Shown: one piece after another, positions 1 through 11,088 of the stretch
How the letters are laid out: each line of letters opens with the position of its first letter
Numbering within the stretch: position 1 is the stretch's first letter
Source of the DNA: Camillea tinctor
Taxonomy: Eukaryota > Ascomycota > Sordariomycetes > Xylariales > Xylariaceae
Length of the DNA stretch: 64,000 nt
Reading direction: 5' to 3'
Assembly (NCBI GenBank): GCA_022578605.1
Contig: MU394098.1
Location: forward strand, 62,001-126,000
The notes under the pieces: generated by a model
Seen by the model: only the letters and a program-made list of their open reading frames with translations
Told to the model about the DNA's origin: nothing
Databases searched by the model: none
Made by a program: the position numbers and the translations under genes

Positions 1-511
1 TGCAGCTTTGTCTCGGGAAAGCATGCACTAAGACAGAATGGATCCCTGCAAGGCAGCCCTAAATGGCATTCTTTAGTGGGTGTAAGCACTATACCCCTCT
101 TTCACTACACGTATATACCCTGTCCCTCATTATAGAGTGCTATCTATTGGCTACAACAAAGCTTGTAAGTACTTAACCTAGGTAGGTATATAGTAGTAGT
201 GGTATGTTACCCGATCTACATCTTCTCTGCTTATTTTCTTTTTATTTCAACTTCTTCCATGTTGGTCATGTCTAGACGTGTTAGTTAGCAGCAACACGCA
301 TGACCATATCCAATCCGTCATGTCCGACCAAAACGCGAGATGATACCCCTCTCCCCTTTCCTTTCACCATTGTACAGAGCATTTATTATCTCCATAACCC
401 GAAGCCGAACACGATAACCTCCTAGTATGATATATTTACCAGTTATCCCCCTAAGTTAACCTCTCAGACATCAACAACCCCATCCACACATAATCTAAGC
501 ACACCTACATC
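1..511. other. Upstream intergenic region of the SDR gene
   Basis: No open frame here looks coding. The last 150 bases before the SDR start are C- and A-rich with few Gs, as in a fungal 5' leader. A CCTAGGTAGGTA-like oligomer near 176-188 belongs to a motif scattered through many intergenic regions of this window. Confidence 0.6.
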
Positions 512-1372
512 ATGCCCCCCCTCTACACCAAAGCCCTCATAATCGGCGCCACATCCGGCATCGGCGCCTCCCTCGCCGCCAAGCTCCTCGCGAGCGGGAC
601 CTCCGTGATCATTACCGGCCGTCGACAACCCCTCCTCGACACCTTCATCGCGGAGCACCCTCCGCCCTCCCCCAACCTAACCATCACCGCCCTGCCCCTC
701 GACATAACCGACCTCCCGGCCCTCCCCGCCTTCGCCGCCTCCGTGCTCGCCGCGCACCCGGACCTGGACTGCGTGATCCTCAACGCGGGGATCCAGCGGG
801 CCTTCGACTTCTCGCGCCCTGCGGCCGTGGCGCCGCTCCTCGCGGGGCCCTTCGCGGCCGAGCTGACGACCAACTACGTCGGCCCGGTGCACGTGGCCAC
901 GGCGTTCCTGCCGCACCTGCAGGCGCTGGGCCGCAGGGCGAGCCTCGTCTTCGTGGGCGCGTCGCTCGGGCTCGTGCCCACGCTCGTGCGCACGCCCGGG
1001 TACAACGCCAGCAAGGCCGCGCTGCACAGCTGGGTGGTTGCGCTGCGGCAGCAGCTGCGCGACGCCGCGGGGTCTGCGTCGGCCGCCGTGCGCGTCGTCG
1101 AGGTCTTCCCGCCTGCGGTGCAGACCGAGCTGCATGATGCGAAGCACCAGCCCGACATGGTGAACGGGGGCGAGATCGGCATGCCGCTGGCCGCGTTCAC
1201 CGAGCGCATGTACGAGGGGCTTGCGCGCGGGGACGACGAGTTTGCTGTTGGGCACGCCGAGGCTTGGCTCGCGGAGGGTGGGTTCGAGAGCCAGCGGAGG
1301 AAGATATTCGAGGAGCAGCATGTGGTGCTGAAGGATGTGCTGGCTAAGTACTTGAGGAAAGAAGGGTCGTGA
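512..1372 (+). CDS. DltE-like short-chain dehydrogenase/reductase
   Basis: This is an intronless gene for a 286-residue NAD(P)-dependent oxidoreductase of the classical SDR fold, probably soluble. The Rossmann motif GATSGIG lies at residues 12-18, NAG at 91-93, a catalytic Ser at about 151 in GASLG, and the active-site Tyr and Lys in YNASK (Y164, K168). The C-terminal part, with LHDAKHQPDM followed by GMPLAAF, is the pattern of the DltE-type SDR subgroup. The substrate cannot be read from sequence. The first ATG of the frame directly precedes the nucleotide-binding strand, so the start is well supported. Third positions are strongly GC-biased, which creates long antisense shadow frames. It converges on the thioesterase gene, with about 720 bases between the two stops. 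Confidence 0.93.
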   Translation: MPPLYTKALIIGATSGIGASLAAKLLASGTSVIITGRRQPLLDTFIAEHPPPSPNLTITALPLDITDLPALPAFAASVLAAHPDLDCVILNAGIQRAFDFSRPAAVAPLLAGPFAAELTTNYVGPVHVATAFLPHLQALGRRASLVFVGASLGLVPTLVRTPGYNASKAALHSWVVALRQQLRDAAGSASAAVRVVEVFPPAVQTELHDAKHQPDMVNGGEIGMPLAAFTERMYEGLARGDDEFAVGHAEAWLAEGGFESQRRKIFEEQHVVLKDVLAKYLRKEGS

Positions 1373-2091
1373 AGGAGAAGGGGATGAACGGGGTTCAGAT
1401 ATATATAGATATATATAGGTAACTTAGGTTATAGGAATATATTTATATATAATGCAAGTCATATGCAAAAAGAAAAAGTGTTGTTCGTTCTTAAATTCGA
1501 AGTTTACTTGTTTCTGTCTTTTTTTCTATCCCTCCATCAGGAAGACCAGGAAAAAGGGAGCATCCCCCCCCTTTCCCTTCACTAATCTACCTTTTGGGTA
1601 TATATATCCAAATTCGTAAATATCTATGGCAAAATGTTCGTTAAAAGGGAAAAGAAAAAAGAAGTGCCTGGACGCCCGTCTAAAAGGAAGAAAAAAGAGA
1701 AGAAGAAAAAACAAAGGAGCGATGATATGCTATCGCCAAGTTCCTCATATCATATTTTCATGCCCATGAAGATAAGACAACGAAAGGGGGAAGAAGAGTA
1801 GGGCCACACTCGCCACACATAGATACAACTTTTCTCTTCATACTCGGCATCTACCTCTCTTCTCTATACCCCAAAGAAAGCACAGAAAAAAAAGTTGAAA
1901 AAACACGACCAGTAGAAAAACGCCTTGCTAGAGAGAGCGAATACTCCCTTTCTCTCCCCGAATCGTAACACGTTAATAACAGTAGCATATTCTCCTTCTA
2001 TCCTTGTAGAGATTCTCTTTTGTTTTAGAAAAAAAAACCCTCTGGCGAAGATTGATAGAGGTTGACGTCCTTTGGGAAGGAGGGAGAAAAC
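1373..2091. other. Convergent intergenic region (SDR / thioesterase 3' ends)
   Basis: This AT-rich spacer separates the stops of two convergent genes. It holds many A- and T-runs that could serve as polyadenylation signals for both strands. I see no coding frame. Confidence 0.6.
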
Positions 2092-3507
2092 TTAGAAGTC
2101 CGGCTCGTCGAGCCAATCCGCGGCAGCGGCGATTTTACGTGTAATATCCATGATCTATATTGTGTGAAAGAAAAAAAAAAGATACATGGTTAGCATTCGT
2201 ATCTCCTAATTGCCGCTACTAGGGAAGGAAAGGAAGAACAGGAGAAAACTAGTGCATAGGATATATTTTATGAGGGGATGGAATGGGATGGGATTAGATG
2301 GGGAGGTTAGAGAAGGTATAAAAACACGTACATAATCCTCGTGAAAGATGGAAAAGTGGTGACCCTCGATATCGACGACCTTCTGGATGAACTTGCCGCC
2401 GGTCGTGCCGTAGTTATCCCAGCCGAGCATCTTGAAGTCGCGCGCGTAGTCGACAAAGCTGCGGGCCTGTCCCTTCTTCACGGTGTCGTGGTCGTCGGTG
2501 CCGCTGCTCTCGTCGCTGCTCGCCGGCTCCGCGCTGTCCTCGGAGCGGGTGGACACAAACTCCTTGGCGCGCAGCAGTATGGTGGGGGGGATGAGGTGCT
2601 CGCGGCCGGTCCAGTCGGGCATCTCCCAGCGGGCGACCATCATGCGCGCGTGCGTCATGTTGAGGTTGACCTTCTGGCGCAGGCTCATGGCGTGCAGCTC
2701 CTCGGGCGTCTTGACCACGGGCCCCTCCGTGGCGCTGGGCATGTCGCGCACGAGCTCCAAGCTCTTGGGGTAGATGCTGTCGATGAAGATCATGCCCAGC
2801 ACGGTGAACTGCGGACGCGTCGACGTGACGGGGCGCGTGGACAGCTGTGACACCAACTCCATACTTAGAAGACCACCCAGAGACCAGCCTGGTGTACGTT
2901 CACGGGAGGTTTTTAGTCAGTCTGGAACATGGTAAATAGGACAATGGATGAGACGTACCTCCTATTATGATCTCACCACCGTCAGGCATAACCTTCTCGA
3001 TCAACTTGATATAATGCCGGGCCATGCCGGGAATGCCGCCTTCCCAATACCCGCCCTCATCAAGGCGAGAGTTCTGGATGCCGTACACGGTACGACCGAT
3101 GGGGTACAGACAATGGTAACTGAATGTCGTACCACCTCCATCGTCTATATCATAGGGTAAGCAAAGAGGGGTTGAAGAAGAAGAGAGGCGAGTGATTGGT
3201 TGTTTGAAAGAGAGAGAAAAAAGGCCGGGCCGGTCTCCCACAGACTAAGCAAAACTTCCGAGAGCGGGAGCCAGAGCGGGAGCCAGAGCTAGAATGGCTT
3301 CCTAGGAGCTGGAGGCGTTGCCTTTCCCTTTTCCGGCTTTCCCGACCAGCCACCGGAGGAGACTAGATTGGGAATCTGGACTCGGTGGAAATAGAAATGG
3401 AGTTGGACAAACTTACGAAGCAGAATTAACGGTGCAGGTGGCTTGGTACCACTCTGGTGATGAGAAGAACCCTCATACTCGTAGATCAAGGCTGGATTTT
3501 CCATCAT
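2092..3507 (-). CDS. Standalone thioesterase (alpha/beta hydrolase, PKS/NRPS TE type)
   Basis: The gene has four exons: 3507-3417, 3144-2959, 2888-2332 and 2154-2092. They join in frame to 298 residues. The protein resembles a free-standing thioesterase domain of the kind that ends polyketide or nonribosomal synthetases. The oxyanion region HDGGGTTFSYHC is at residues 31-42, the nucleophile elbow GWSLGG has Ser95, an acidic residue lies in FIDSIYP (about D129), and a catalytic His candidate is in EGHHF (about 269-270). Such enzymes hydrolyse or cyclise acyl thioesters. Donors GTAAGT, GTACGT and GTACGT pair with AG acceptors. An in-frame second ATG at 3504 could equally be used. A Ser/Asp/Glu-rich insert at about residues 210-230 lies in the lid region. 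No synthetase lies within the window, so the acyl donor is unknown. Confidence 0.9.
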
Positions 3508-5867
3508 GACAAGAGGTGATGCAGGTCTGATGGACAGAATAGCCCGAACGATGTTATTGATGGTTTCTGGTTCGTGCGAAAACGCCACAGGCGGCAAAAC
3601 GCATACAAGACACACAGCCGGAGAAACAACCTTAACGGTGTTCTTGCTTTTGATTTATGTATTTTATTTGCCTTATCTTTGTTTAGTAGATTTCCAATTG
3701 ATATAATTCAAGATCTCGTGAAAAGGAGAGAGATGAGATGGAATAGAGTAGAATGGGGATTGGCTGGGACGAGCTGAGATGAGATGGGATGGGGGATGGA
3801 ATAGAATAGTAAGACTGAAAGGATTCGCGGATTGATGTGACTAACCAGTTGATATTCGGGTTGATATTCCAGTTGATGGCCGTATAAGTACTTGGCTTAT
3901 ACCTAGGTACTAGGTCGGACTGAGTTGGACTAGGATCAGGTCAGATTTAGTTACTAGGTTCAGCTCGGGTAGGTTAACGGGCTTAAGTAGTAGCGGGAGG
4001 CGGTGATGGATGGATGAAAGGATGGATGCATTCACGTATTTCAATTCAAGGTCATTTCATTCACTTACTTACCTAACCTAAGTTACTATAACCACACAGT
4101 GAATGTAAAAGGGGAGGAAAGGTAAAGGGGGATGAGTGAGAAAGCAAGATAGGAAGAATGATAGGAAGAAAAAAAAAGAATTGTTGGGAGAAGAAGAAGA
4201 AGAAGATAAAGAAGAAGTGGGAATAGTATTGGGCATGTAATGCTTAAGTATGAATCGATTTGGAAGAATACCTAACCTAGGGAGGAAAACCTATGGATAG
4301 GCGGGGATTAAGTCCATTTAATCGGAGTTTGTTGCGAATAAGACGATAATGGATATCTTTTTTCGTACATGGCTCGAGGTAGAGAGAGAAAGAGAAAGAG
4401 GTAGGGTTCAAGGGGGCAGGGGGGTACTAACTGACTAAGTAGAAAACCCACATCTAGGTATAAGTGGGCAACTTTTCTACATATGTGGTATGTTACTATT
4501 TTACCTATCTGTATAACATACTCCTCTAACCAGTCTTTATCAAACATGGAAACCCAGAGGTCATTCCATGTATTTGGTCCTCTGTTCAACAACGGTGGGT
4601 ACATAAAGTAGTAGGCAAACTACCCAGGTACCTAGTAGCTAAGTACCTGCATTCAATACCCACCTGCCCACCCACCACCACAACGTATTGTGCATAGGGT
4701 AGGTATGGAATGTAGTGTAGCGGCAACAGTAAGTCTAAGTTATTTTGCTTGAGATAAGTACTACTAGCACCTATAGATGAGCTAAGAGTAAGATACCAAT
4801 CGCGCTCGCAGGAATCGAACCTATCATACCCATGTAGTTTCGTTCTCCCGGCGTTGGGGATTAGGTTTCGGGTATCGGCGCAGTTAGTGTAGTGCAACCT
4901 TATTCACTTACACACCTACACTATCCATCACCACCATTCCCATTTACACGTCCTGAAACCCACTTATGATCTCATAAGTAACATTTGGTAAGTACCTACC
5001 CAGGAGAAAGTGAATGAATTGGATGTAAAACTATTGATAAGCTAAAAGGTACTGGACCATGTGCTCCCCCTATTTTATACCCCTAGGGTTGGTGTAACCC
5101 TCCCCTCTCGCTAACACCCTAGCTCTAGGTATCCGGGTCGTGTACTACCGGTAATGAGATATATGATGCTACGCTATCTTGCTTATACTTGGGTGTGCGT
5201 GAAAGAACAAATCTCTACCTACAGGAGGGATATGAGTTTCCCACGTCTGAAATATGTCACATGCATTAGAGTATAGGTAGGTATGTATATCAGCCCCTGT
5301 TTTTGGGATGGTTACCCAGGTGCTTCTCAAGATTCAACTCAACAAGAGACATGCATACCACTAACACTTACAGTGATGCATGTATGTCTAGCATCGCAGG
5401 CCTGAAACGGACACTACCCTAAAGGGAAACAGCCGGCTTTACAACATGTAGAATCATGCAATAGGGGACTTCGTGGACACCTCGGAGATGTCTAATCTAG
5501 GAGGGGGCTAAGGATAGAGAGGAAGATGTATAACGACTTGTTATCAGTCTGGGAGTCTGACCTCTAGCCAGTCGTATATACCCTCTTTCATTAACGGTTA
5601 AGCAAGAGTTGCAGGTAACATAATTTATAGACAGTAATTAATTTCAACTTTTGCAATATAACGATACTTCATGTGGGATTATCATAGTATCAGTCACAGT
5701 TTAACTCCTCCACTCTCTCTCCCTCTCCTCTCTTCATTGGTTCGTCTCTGCCGGTGATAATGCCTTTTTTTATGAATCCTTTTCAATTTCTATCTTCATT
5801 TTCATAGTCTTTGTTTCTTCATCAGTTATACATCATCTACCTACCTATAGGTACATATCATACACAT

Positions 5868-5869
<2 letters not shown>
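3508..5869. other. Gene-free intergenic region
   Basis: About 2.4 kb have no frame that I can support. The sequence has GATGAGATGG-type low-complexity purine repeats (about 3720-3800 and 4130-4215) and several TACCTAGGTA-like oligomers. A tRNA B-box-like string at 4811-4821 was examined and rejected. The region ends in an assembly gap. Confidence 0.5.
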
Positions 5870-5942
<73 letters not shown>

Positions 5943-6097
5943 CGGGGGGGGGGGCGCGGGGGCNNNNNNNNNNTTTTTTATCATTTTAAATTTTTATATT
6001 AATTTTAATTTTTTTTTTTTTTTAATAATTTATAAAAAAAAAACCAAAAAAAATTTAAAAAAAAAAAAAAACCCCCCCCCCCCCCCCCCCCCCCCCC
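5870..6097. other. Assembly gap with homopolymer edges
   Basis: A run of about 93 bases that is almost pure G (5870-5962, interrupted by four Cs) abuts ten Ns (5964-5973). AT-only low-complexity sequence follows, then a pure C run at 6072-6097. This is a scaffold join with unreliable edges. Poly-G of this kind is a known dark-cycle artefact of two-colour sequencers, and the facing poly-C fits the reverse read. The real distance and sequence between the flanks are unknown. Confidence 0.9.
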
Positions 6098-6136
6098 TTT
6101 ACTTCACTAGCTCAACTAAGCCCAGCTCAGCCCAGC

Positions 6137-7072
6137 TCAGCACAACGCCCTCCCATTCCCCCTCCCCTTAAGCGGCCACTCCTCCTCCCGCGGCGTAACC
6201 ACCCGCTCCGTCAACGCCGTCGTAGCAGGGCCCGGTGTCCCGCCAGGAGAGGGCCCCGCGCTGTCGACGACGCGGGGAGGCGTCACGGCCTTCAGCTCCA
6301 CGGCCTGCGCCTCGTATACGTATACTTCCTCCGCCTCTCCCTCCCCCAATGTCAGCGACGTCATGATGCTCCTGCCGTCGTCTTCTGCTTCTTCTTTTTC
6401 TTTTTCTTCCTCCTGTTTTTGCCCTCCCCTCCCGTTCTTTCGGTTCGCGCTAGCCGCCCGCTCCGAGTCTTGCTTTTTCTGCTGCTTGACGCCGTCCAGC
6501 AGCGCCGCCATGTCCGCCGAGTTCCACGACGCTATCGAGGGCGGTTGTGGCGGGTGGTTCAGCCGCGGGGGCTGATGGAGCGGCAGCGTGGGCGTGGGGG
6601 CAGAGGACAGGGTTTGTGTCTCCCACGAGGAAGAGGCAGAGGTAGAAGCGGAGGTGGTGGGGCGGGAACCTAGCTCTAGGTCGTCTTCTACCGTGCTCTT
6701 ATTCGTAGTTTGGATTTGTGTTACTGTTTTTGTCATATGCGAGGATGAGGGGGCAAGGCGAGGAGCGGAGGCGGAGGGAGGAGAGCGAGAGGAAGATGAA
6801 GTTGTTCGGACTTGGCGCTGGCGCCGGCGCCGGCGGTAGAGAATGAACCCTACTACGCCTAGGATGAGGAGGAGGAGGATACACGAGACAGTTACGGCGG
6901 GGATCAGGACGTTGGATTGAGGAGTATCACCAGGATTAGCTGCGTCGCCGCTGGCGTCGTGTACTTCCAAGGTTTGGTTGTTGGGTATACTGCCACTCCC
7001 AGACTCTCGTAGTGATAGTCTCCTCATGCGAAGGGATCTCGGTGGCAGCGCTGGACTGGTGTATGCTAGCAT
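6137..7072 (-). CDS. Single-pass membrane protein with Ser/Thr/Pro-rich tail (hypothetical)
   Basis: I do not recognise this 311-residue protein. A polar N-terminal part (1-54) is followed by one strong membrane segment at about 55-79 and a stop-transfer cluster, YRRRRRQRQ. The long C-terminal region is low-complexity and presumably cytosolic. It is rich in Ser, Thr and Pro, with a Lys/Glu-rich stretch (about 210-230) and TPPR, TPRE and SPGGTP motifs that look like proline-directed phosphorylation sites. The topology resembles fungal surface-sensor or Mid2/WSC-like proteins without their ectodomain, but no such domain is visible. The N-terminus has no signal peptide in this frame, so an upstream exon may be missing. 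The 3' end is only 40 bases from the poly-C edge of the gap. Confidence 0.6.
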   Translation of the reverse strand: MLAYTSPALPPRSLRMRRLSLRESGSGSIPNNQTLEVHDASGDAANPGDTPQSNVLIPAVTVSCILLLLILGVVGFILYRRRRRQRQVRTTSSSSRSPPSASAPRLAPSSSHMTKTVTQIQTTNKSTVEDDLELGSRPTTSASTSASSSWETQTLSSAPTPTLPLHQPPRLNHPPQPPSIASWNSADMAALLDGVKQQKKQDSERAASANRKNGRGGQKQEEEKEKEEAEDDGRSIMTSLTLGEGEAEEVYVYEAQAVELKAVTPPRVVDSAGPSPGGTPGPATTALTERVVTPREEEWPLKGRGNGRALC

Positions 7073-7587
7073 ACTATCCTATCCTATCGTATTCTATATC
7101 ACCTGGATATAAGAATAGGGGAACCTGTTTTTTTTAAGTGTTGCCGAAGAACGCAAAAATGCTTTCTCGGGAAGATATTGTTAGTACTAGAGAGGTGTTT
7201 TATCTATTTTTAATCTTTTCGAATCATGACCACTTACCATGTTGGTATCGTCACATATGTAAAGGGAGCAGGGAAACATTCTTTGGTTATTAGGGAATGG
7301 ACATATTAAATAACTACGTAACTATTCAGCCTCGAGTCACATGGACTCAACGTCATTGTTCGTGTGGGTTTGTGTTGGAACATTTCGAAACAATTCAATA
7401 ACACGTGCCCTTTGTTTGGAGGAGGCTATTCGCAACAAAAATCACAAAGAAACGCAAGACTGGAACGCGAGTCCTGCTATGTGTTGCCCCCTTGAACAAA
7501 GGCGAAGACAACAATACCATTATTAACTATTTTTAGCTACTGAACTCGCTATCTCGTCTCTCAACATGAGAGGGGAGAAGGCTCGAC
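7073..7587. other. Intergenic spacer between two minus-strand membrane ORFs
   Basis: This short AT-rich spacer has no convincing frame. It could hold the promoter or a missed 5' exon of the membrane-protein gene downstream on the minus strand. Confidence 0.4.
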
Positions 7588-7749
7588 TTAACTCTCGTCT
7601 TCTTTCCACACTGGGTAGCAGCACCTGTGTTTATACGCAAGGACGATCGCAAGGATCACGATGATCGCGAAGAACGTCATGATTATTGCAAGAGTGGCCT
7701 CGATGGGTATATCTCTACGCCCTAGATGGTTTCCGCTCTGCTCCATCAT
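7588..7749 (-). CDS. Possible 53-residue single-TM microprotein
   Basis: An uninterrupted minus-strand frame runs from tandem ATG codons (7749 and 7746) to TAA (7590-7588). It encodes 53 residues. The layout is that of a real small membrane protein: a polar start with GRRDIP, a hydrophobic helix of about 22 residues (about 17-38, rich in Ile, Ala, Leu and Val), then YKHR, a CC pair that could be palmitoylated, and an acidic end KEDES. No family is recognised. It lies upstream of the larger membrane-protein gene on the same strand. It might instead be the last exon of a longer spliced gene, or a chance frame. Confidence 0.35.
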   Translation of the reverse strand: MMEQSGNHLGRRDIPIEATLAIIMTFFAIIVILAIVLAYKHRCCYPVWKEDES

Positions 7750-10700
7750 GTAAGGAATTTGGCTGGAATTAACGCTTTGTCTTGGTAGTATTGTATTGTC
7801 GTCGTCGTTGGGAAGCTACTTAGTACTGAGAGACCTTAGTAGTAAACGCAAAAGAAACATCGGGGCTCTAGCTCTTTTATAAAGAAAAACAAAACAATGT
7901 ATGAGTCCTGTTATTTAGTATCAATAGCAGTTGTCCATAGTCACGCGGGCGGGTTGTTTGGATTCAATGTGTTTCCCCTGTGATGGTCGATACTGTCACG
8001 GAATCATGCACATTACGTGAGTACGTAGGTGAAGAATGACACTCAATGGACTAATTAAGAGAAGTGAAAGTACTATTTTGCTATATCGTACCCAACTCAT
8101 AGAATATATCCTTGTGCAGTGATTTCAACACTCTGGTTAATTTCTAGCTTTTAGGTTATATACGTCTATGTATAAGTTCAAACATCAGGAGTTCGACACT
8201 ACTTTACACGCAACTATTCTTCGCATCGACCAGTCGCCTAATTAACGAGGTACATCGTTTCTTTTTTCTTTGTGGCTACAGATTCCCTCGATCACCCTAC
8301 AGTCGGAAAAGACATTGGCATCGCCTACCTTGATCCTATTTGGTCACCGGTCATGGTGTACGGTATACGGTGTACGGTGAATGGTGCGCACCGGGAGGTC
8401 AGGTAGGGCGAGGTGAACATGCAGCGCACGTGAGAGTCACCTTCAGCTTCTTTCTCTTTCTCCCTGTTTTTTCTCTCTCTTAAGTGTGAGTGGGCTTCCT
8501 TCTTATTCCTCTTCTAACCTGCACAACATATACACATATGCCGCGTGAACCGGGGGGGGGCTTTTCAGTTTCCTTCCCTTCCCCTCTCTCCCCCTTTCTT
8601 TTGTTCTTGGACAGCTACCCACTCATATGTGTTTCCCCCTAATCCGGACTATATAACCCGTGATATATATTAGTCTTGACCACGTGAGTCGCCAATTCCC
8701 TCTTACCCCTCCTTTGTGCCGTGTGCATGTCTAGCGGCCGTAGGATTTTCGCGTGCTGAGACATGGTTTTGTCTCTTGGGAGAAGGGGAGAAAAGGGAAG
8801 TAGAAAAAAAAGGGGGGAGGAAAGAGAAGATGATGATTTGACTACCCTACTAGATATATATCTTATATACTATCATTGATAGATTTCTAGATCACCTACC
8901 TGCGTAGCTGTGTGTGAAGTGCCTCGGGAGGTTACATGTAGTAGCTATCTTCCCTTCGTCTGATCTTTTTTTTTTTTCGCGCCCGGCGTTGCAACCCTAA
9001 GCATTGCCGCGATCACCGCAGCGGCTGAATGACTACCTACTTTCTAAATGGCTGGCTTCCACAATGTGAAAAGTAAGAGAAGATACACAACGGATTGCTG
9101 CAGATTCAAAAGAAAAGAATTGATAGAAACGGCCAGCCTCTGATCGCGATAAATACCATACGAGAATGATACTACATAACGCCCGCATGCGATCAAAGTT
9201 TTAGTAAGCGCCTCTCTATCTGTCCTTGGTTGACAGCTGCAGTAGTAAAGGTAGTAGCATGCAGCAAGGAAAGGGGGAAAATAAGCTAGAACTCGTGTCG
9301 CAGACTGATTTGCTCGAAAAGAAAATGAAGAAAGAGGAAAAAGGAATCAAGCTGAGTGATATCATGATTTTCACCAGTCTTGTAGTCCTCAAGCTTACAA
9401 GTGACCGGACAACTCCTATTCTGGTTTCATTTCTACTTTTGCCTTTTACCCTTTCATCTATCTCGTATTGGGCTCACAGACGGAGTAGTCCTCAACTCAC
9501 ACATTGTTGCTGCGTCATATATCTTGCTTTTGGGTAGATTGCATTGCTCTTATCGATCGACCCAACCCATCATATTCACTAGGTTGCGTAGTCTGTCCAT
9601 CAGGCATCACAAATGCGCTTGGGGGCGGTTCATTTTCCTTTTTTTTTCCCTCTCTCTCTTTGATATTTAATCATACTTGCTCAGATTTCGTCAAATGGCA
9701 AGGGCCGAGTCGCGTTATATAGTGCGAGAAGAGACCTAAACTACGGGAAGTATGTAGCTCAATATGTACGACATGTCCAGTAGGTACATAAGTTACATGC
9801 GCACCTACGTAACCTGATCTGGGAAGTTAATGCGCGTACTTGTTTTGCTCTCATCTGTTGGATGCTTCTATTTTCTTGAATCGAATATCGGCGTCGCATG
9901 TAATGAGGGGTATCGCAATTTCATGGGTGATTCTGGCGCTTTGAGGATAGTAAATGTCTTTGCTAGCCATAGATCTACCACTACATCAATCGCATCAATC
10001 GCACTGCACTAAAGTCAGTTTTCTTACTTTCAAAGCAAGGGAGGGCAGAGGTGGAGGCAGGTAAGGCGTTGCTATATCGACGAGTTCTCCGGCTTCCGGG
10101 GTCGACATTGGACCAAGCCTATATTAACCTAGTTCCCTAGGTAGAGGAGTCAGTAGCAGTGGTTCTTATCTCTCTCATGACGAACTCAAGGTACCCCTCT
10201 CCCTTCTTATCCTACGCATCTGGGTTCTTCATTTATTGAAATATGTTGTTCAATAGGTATTGCTACAGCTTTTGTATTGCTTTTTGTATTCATTTAAATG
10301 TGGTAATCCATGAGAACGGGCCTTCTAACCAGATTTATGGGCTCTTCGTTCAGCGGCCGGATGGATCAATCTCTTTCTGTGTATTGGAATGAGGGGAAGG
10401 GGTCCTCACATCCACAATCTACAGAGGAAGAACCAAGCTCTCCGTGGAAGTGGTTGCGCTAAGGCAAATCCCATGCGGGTTTTGTTGGGCTATGAGGGAA
10501 AATGTCATACATATTGAACGGGCCTATCAAAGCGGCCACGCCTGTTCCCGCACTCGACATATGAGTGTGATCCAGGTGTCCTTTTTGTTGGTGCTTCTCA
10601 GGTCGTATGATGACTGACAAATGTATATTTTTTTTCGATATATTAAGTATTTATATGAAAGATCAAGTGTTCTATATGAATCCGTAATGACATATGATGC

Positions 10701-11088
10701 ATGTATTGCCCCAGGGAAAGCCATTTGATCTTGATTAATAACCGTCTCTGTATTCCAAAAGTCTGTGGTGCGACTCTTTTGTTGACCATGAGGGATCAGC
10801 CCCCAAGTTAGTGGCGAGCCAGCTGGTATAAATATGGAAAATAGGTATAGAGTCTATCATCATGTAGTGTCTTCAGCCTTTGATATCATTGTAATCGTAA
10901 ATCCCATCAGAAGTTGTACATAAGCGGGTATGCTGGTAAACTCGTTCCCATGGAGTCTGTATTTCCCCGTTTCGTCCCTCATTATATTTTAGTTTTTTTT
11001 TCTTTATTTAGGTTTTTTTTTCTTCGTTATACGCCATGATCCGAGTAGATGGCGGTGGTCAGTTTCTGGTTTGCGTGTCATTATCCTT
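7750..11088. other. Long gene-free region
   Basis: About 3.3 kb contain only short frames without recognisable domains. Pyrimidine-rich tracts near 8440-8700 resemble fungal promoter or leader sequence. A G8 run is at 8551-8558. No gene is supported, though an unannotated noncoding transcript cannot be excluded. Confidence 0.45.

Noticed and set aside
677..1321. 214-codon minus-strand frame opposite the SDR gene
   Set aside because: It is a shadow of GC-rich third positions. The product is low-complexity His/Arg-rich, while the plus strand has all SDR motifs.
4790..4895. tRNA-like B-box GGTTCGATTCC on the minus strand (4811-4821)
   Set aside because: The flanking bases do not form a five-pair T stem, no upstream sequence pairs with the 3' acceptor bases, and no A-box is placed correctly. 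It is at most a tRNA fragment.
5811..6002. Poly-Gly open frame
   Set aside because: It is a translation of the artefactual G tract and the N gap.
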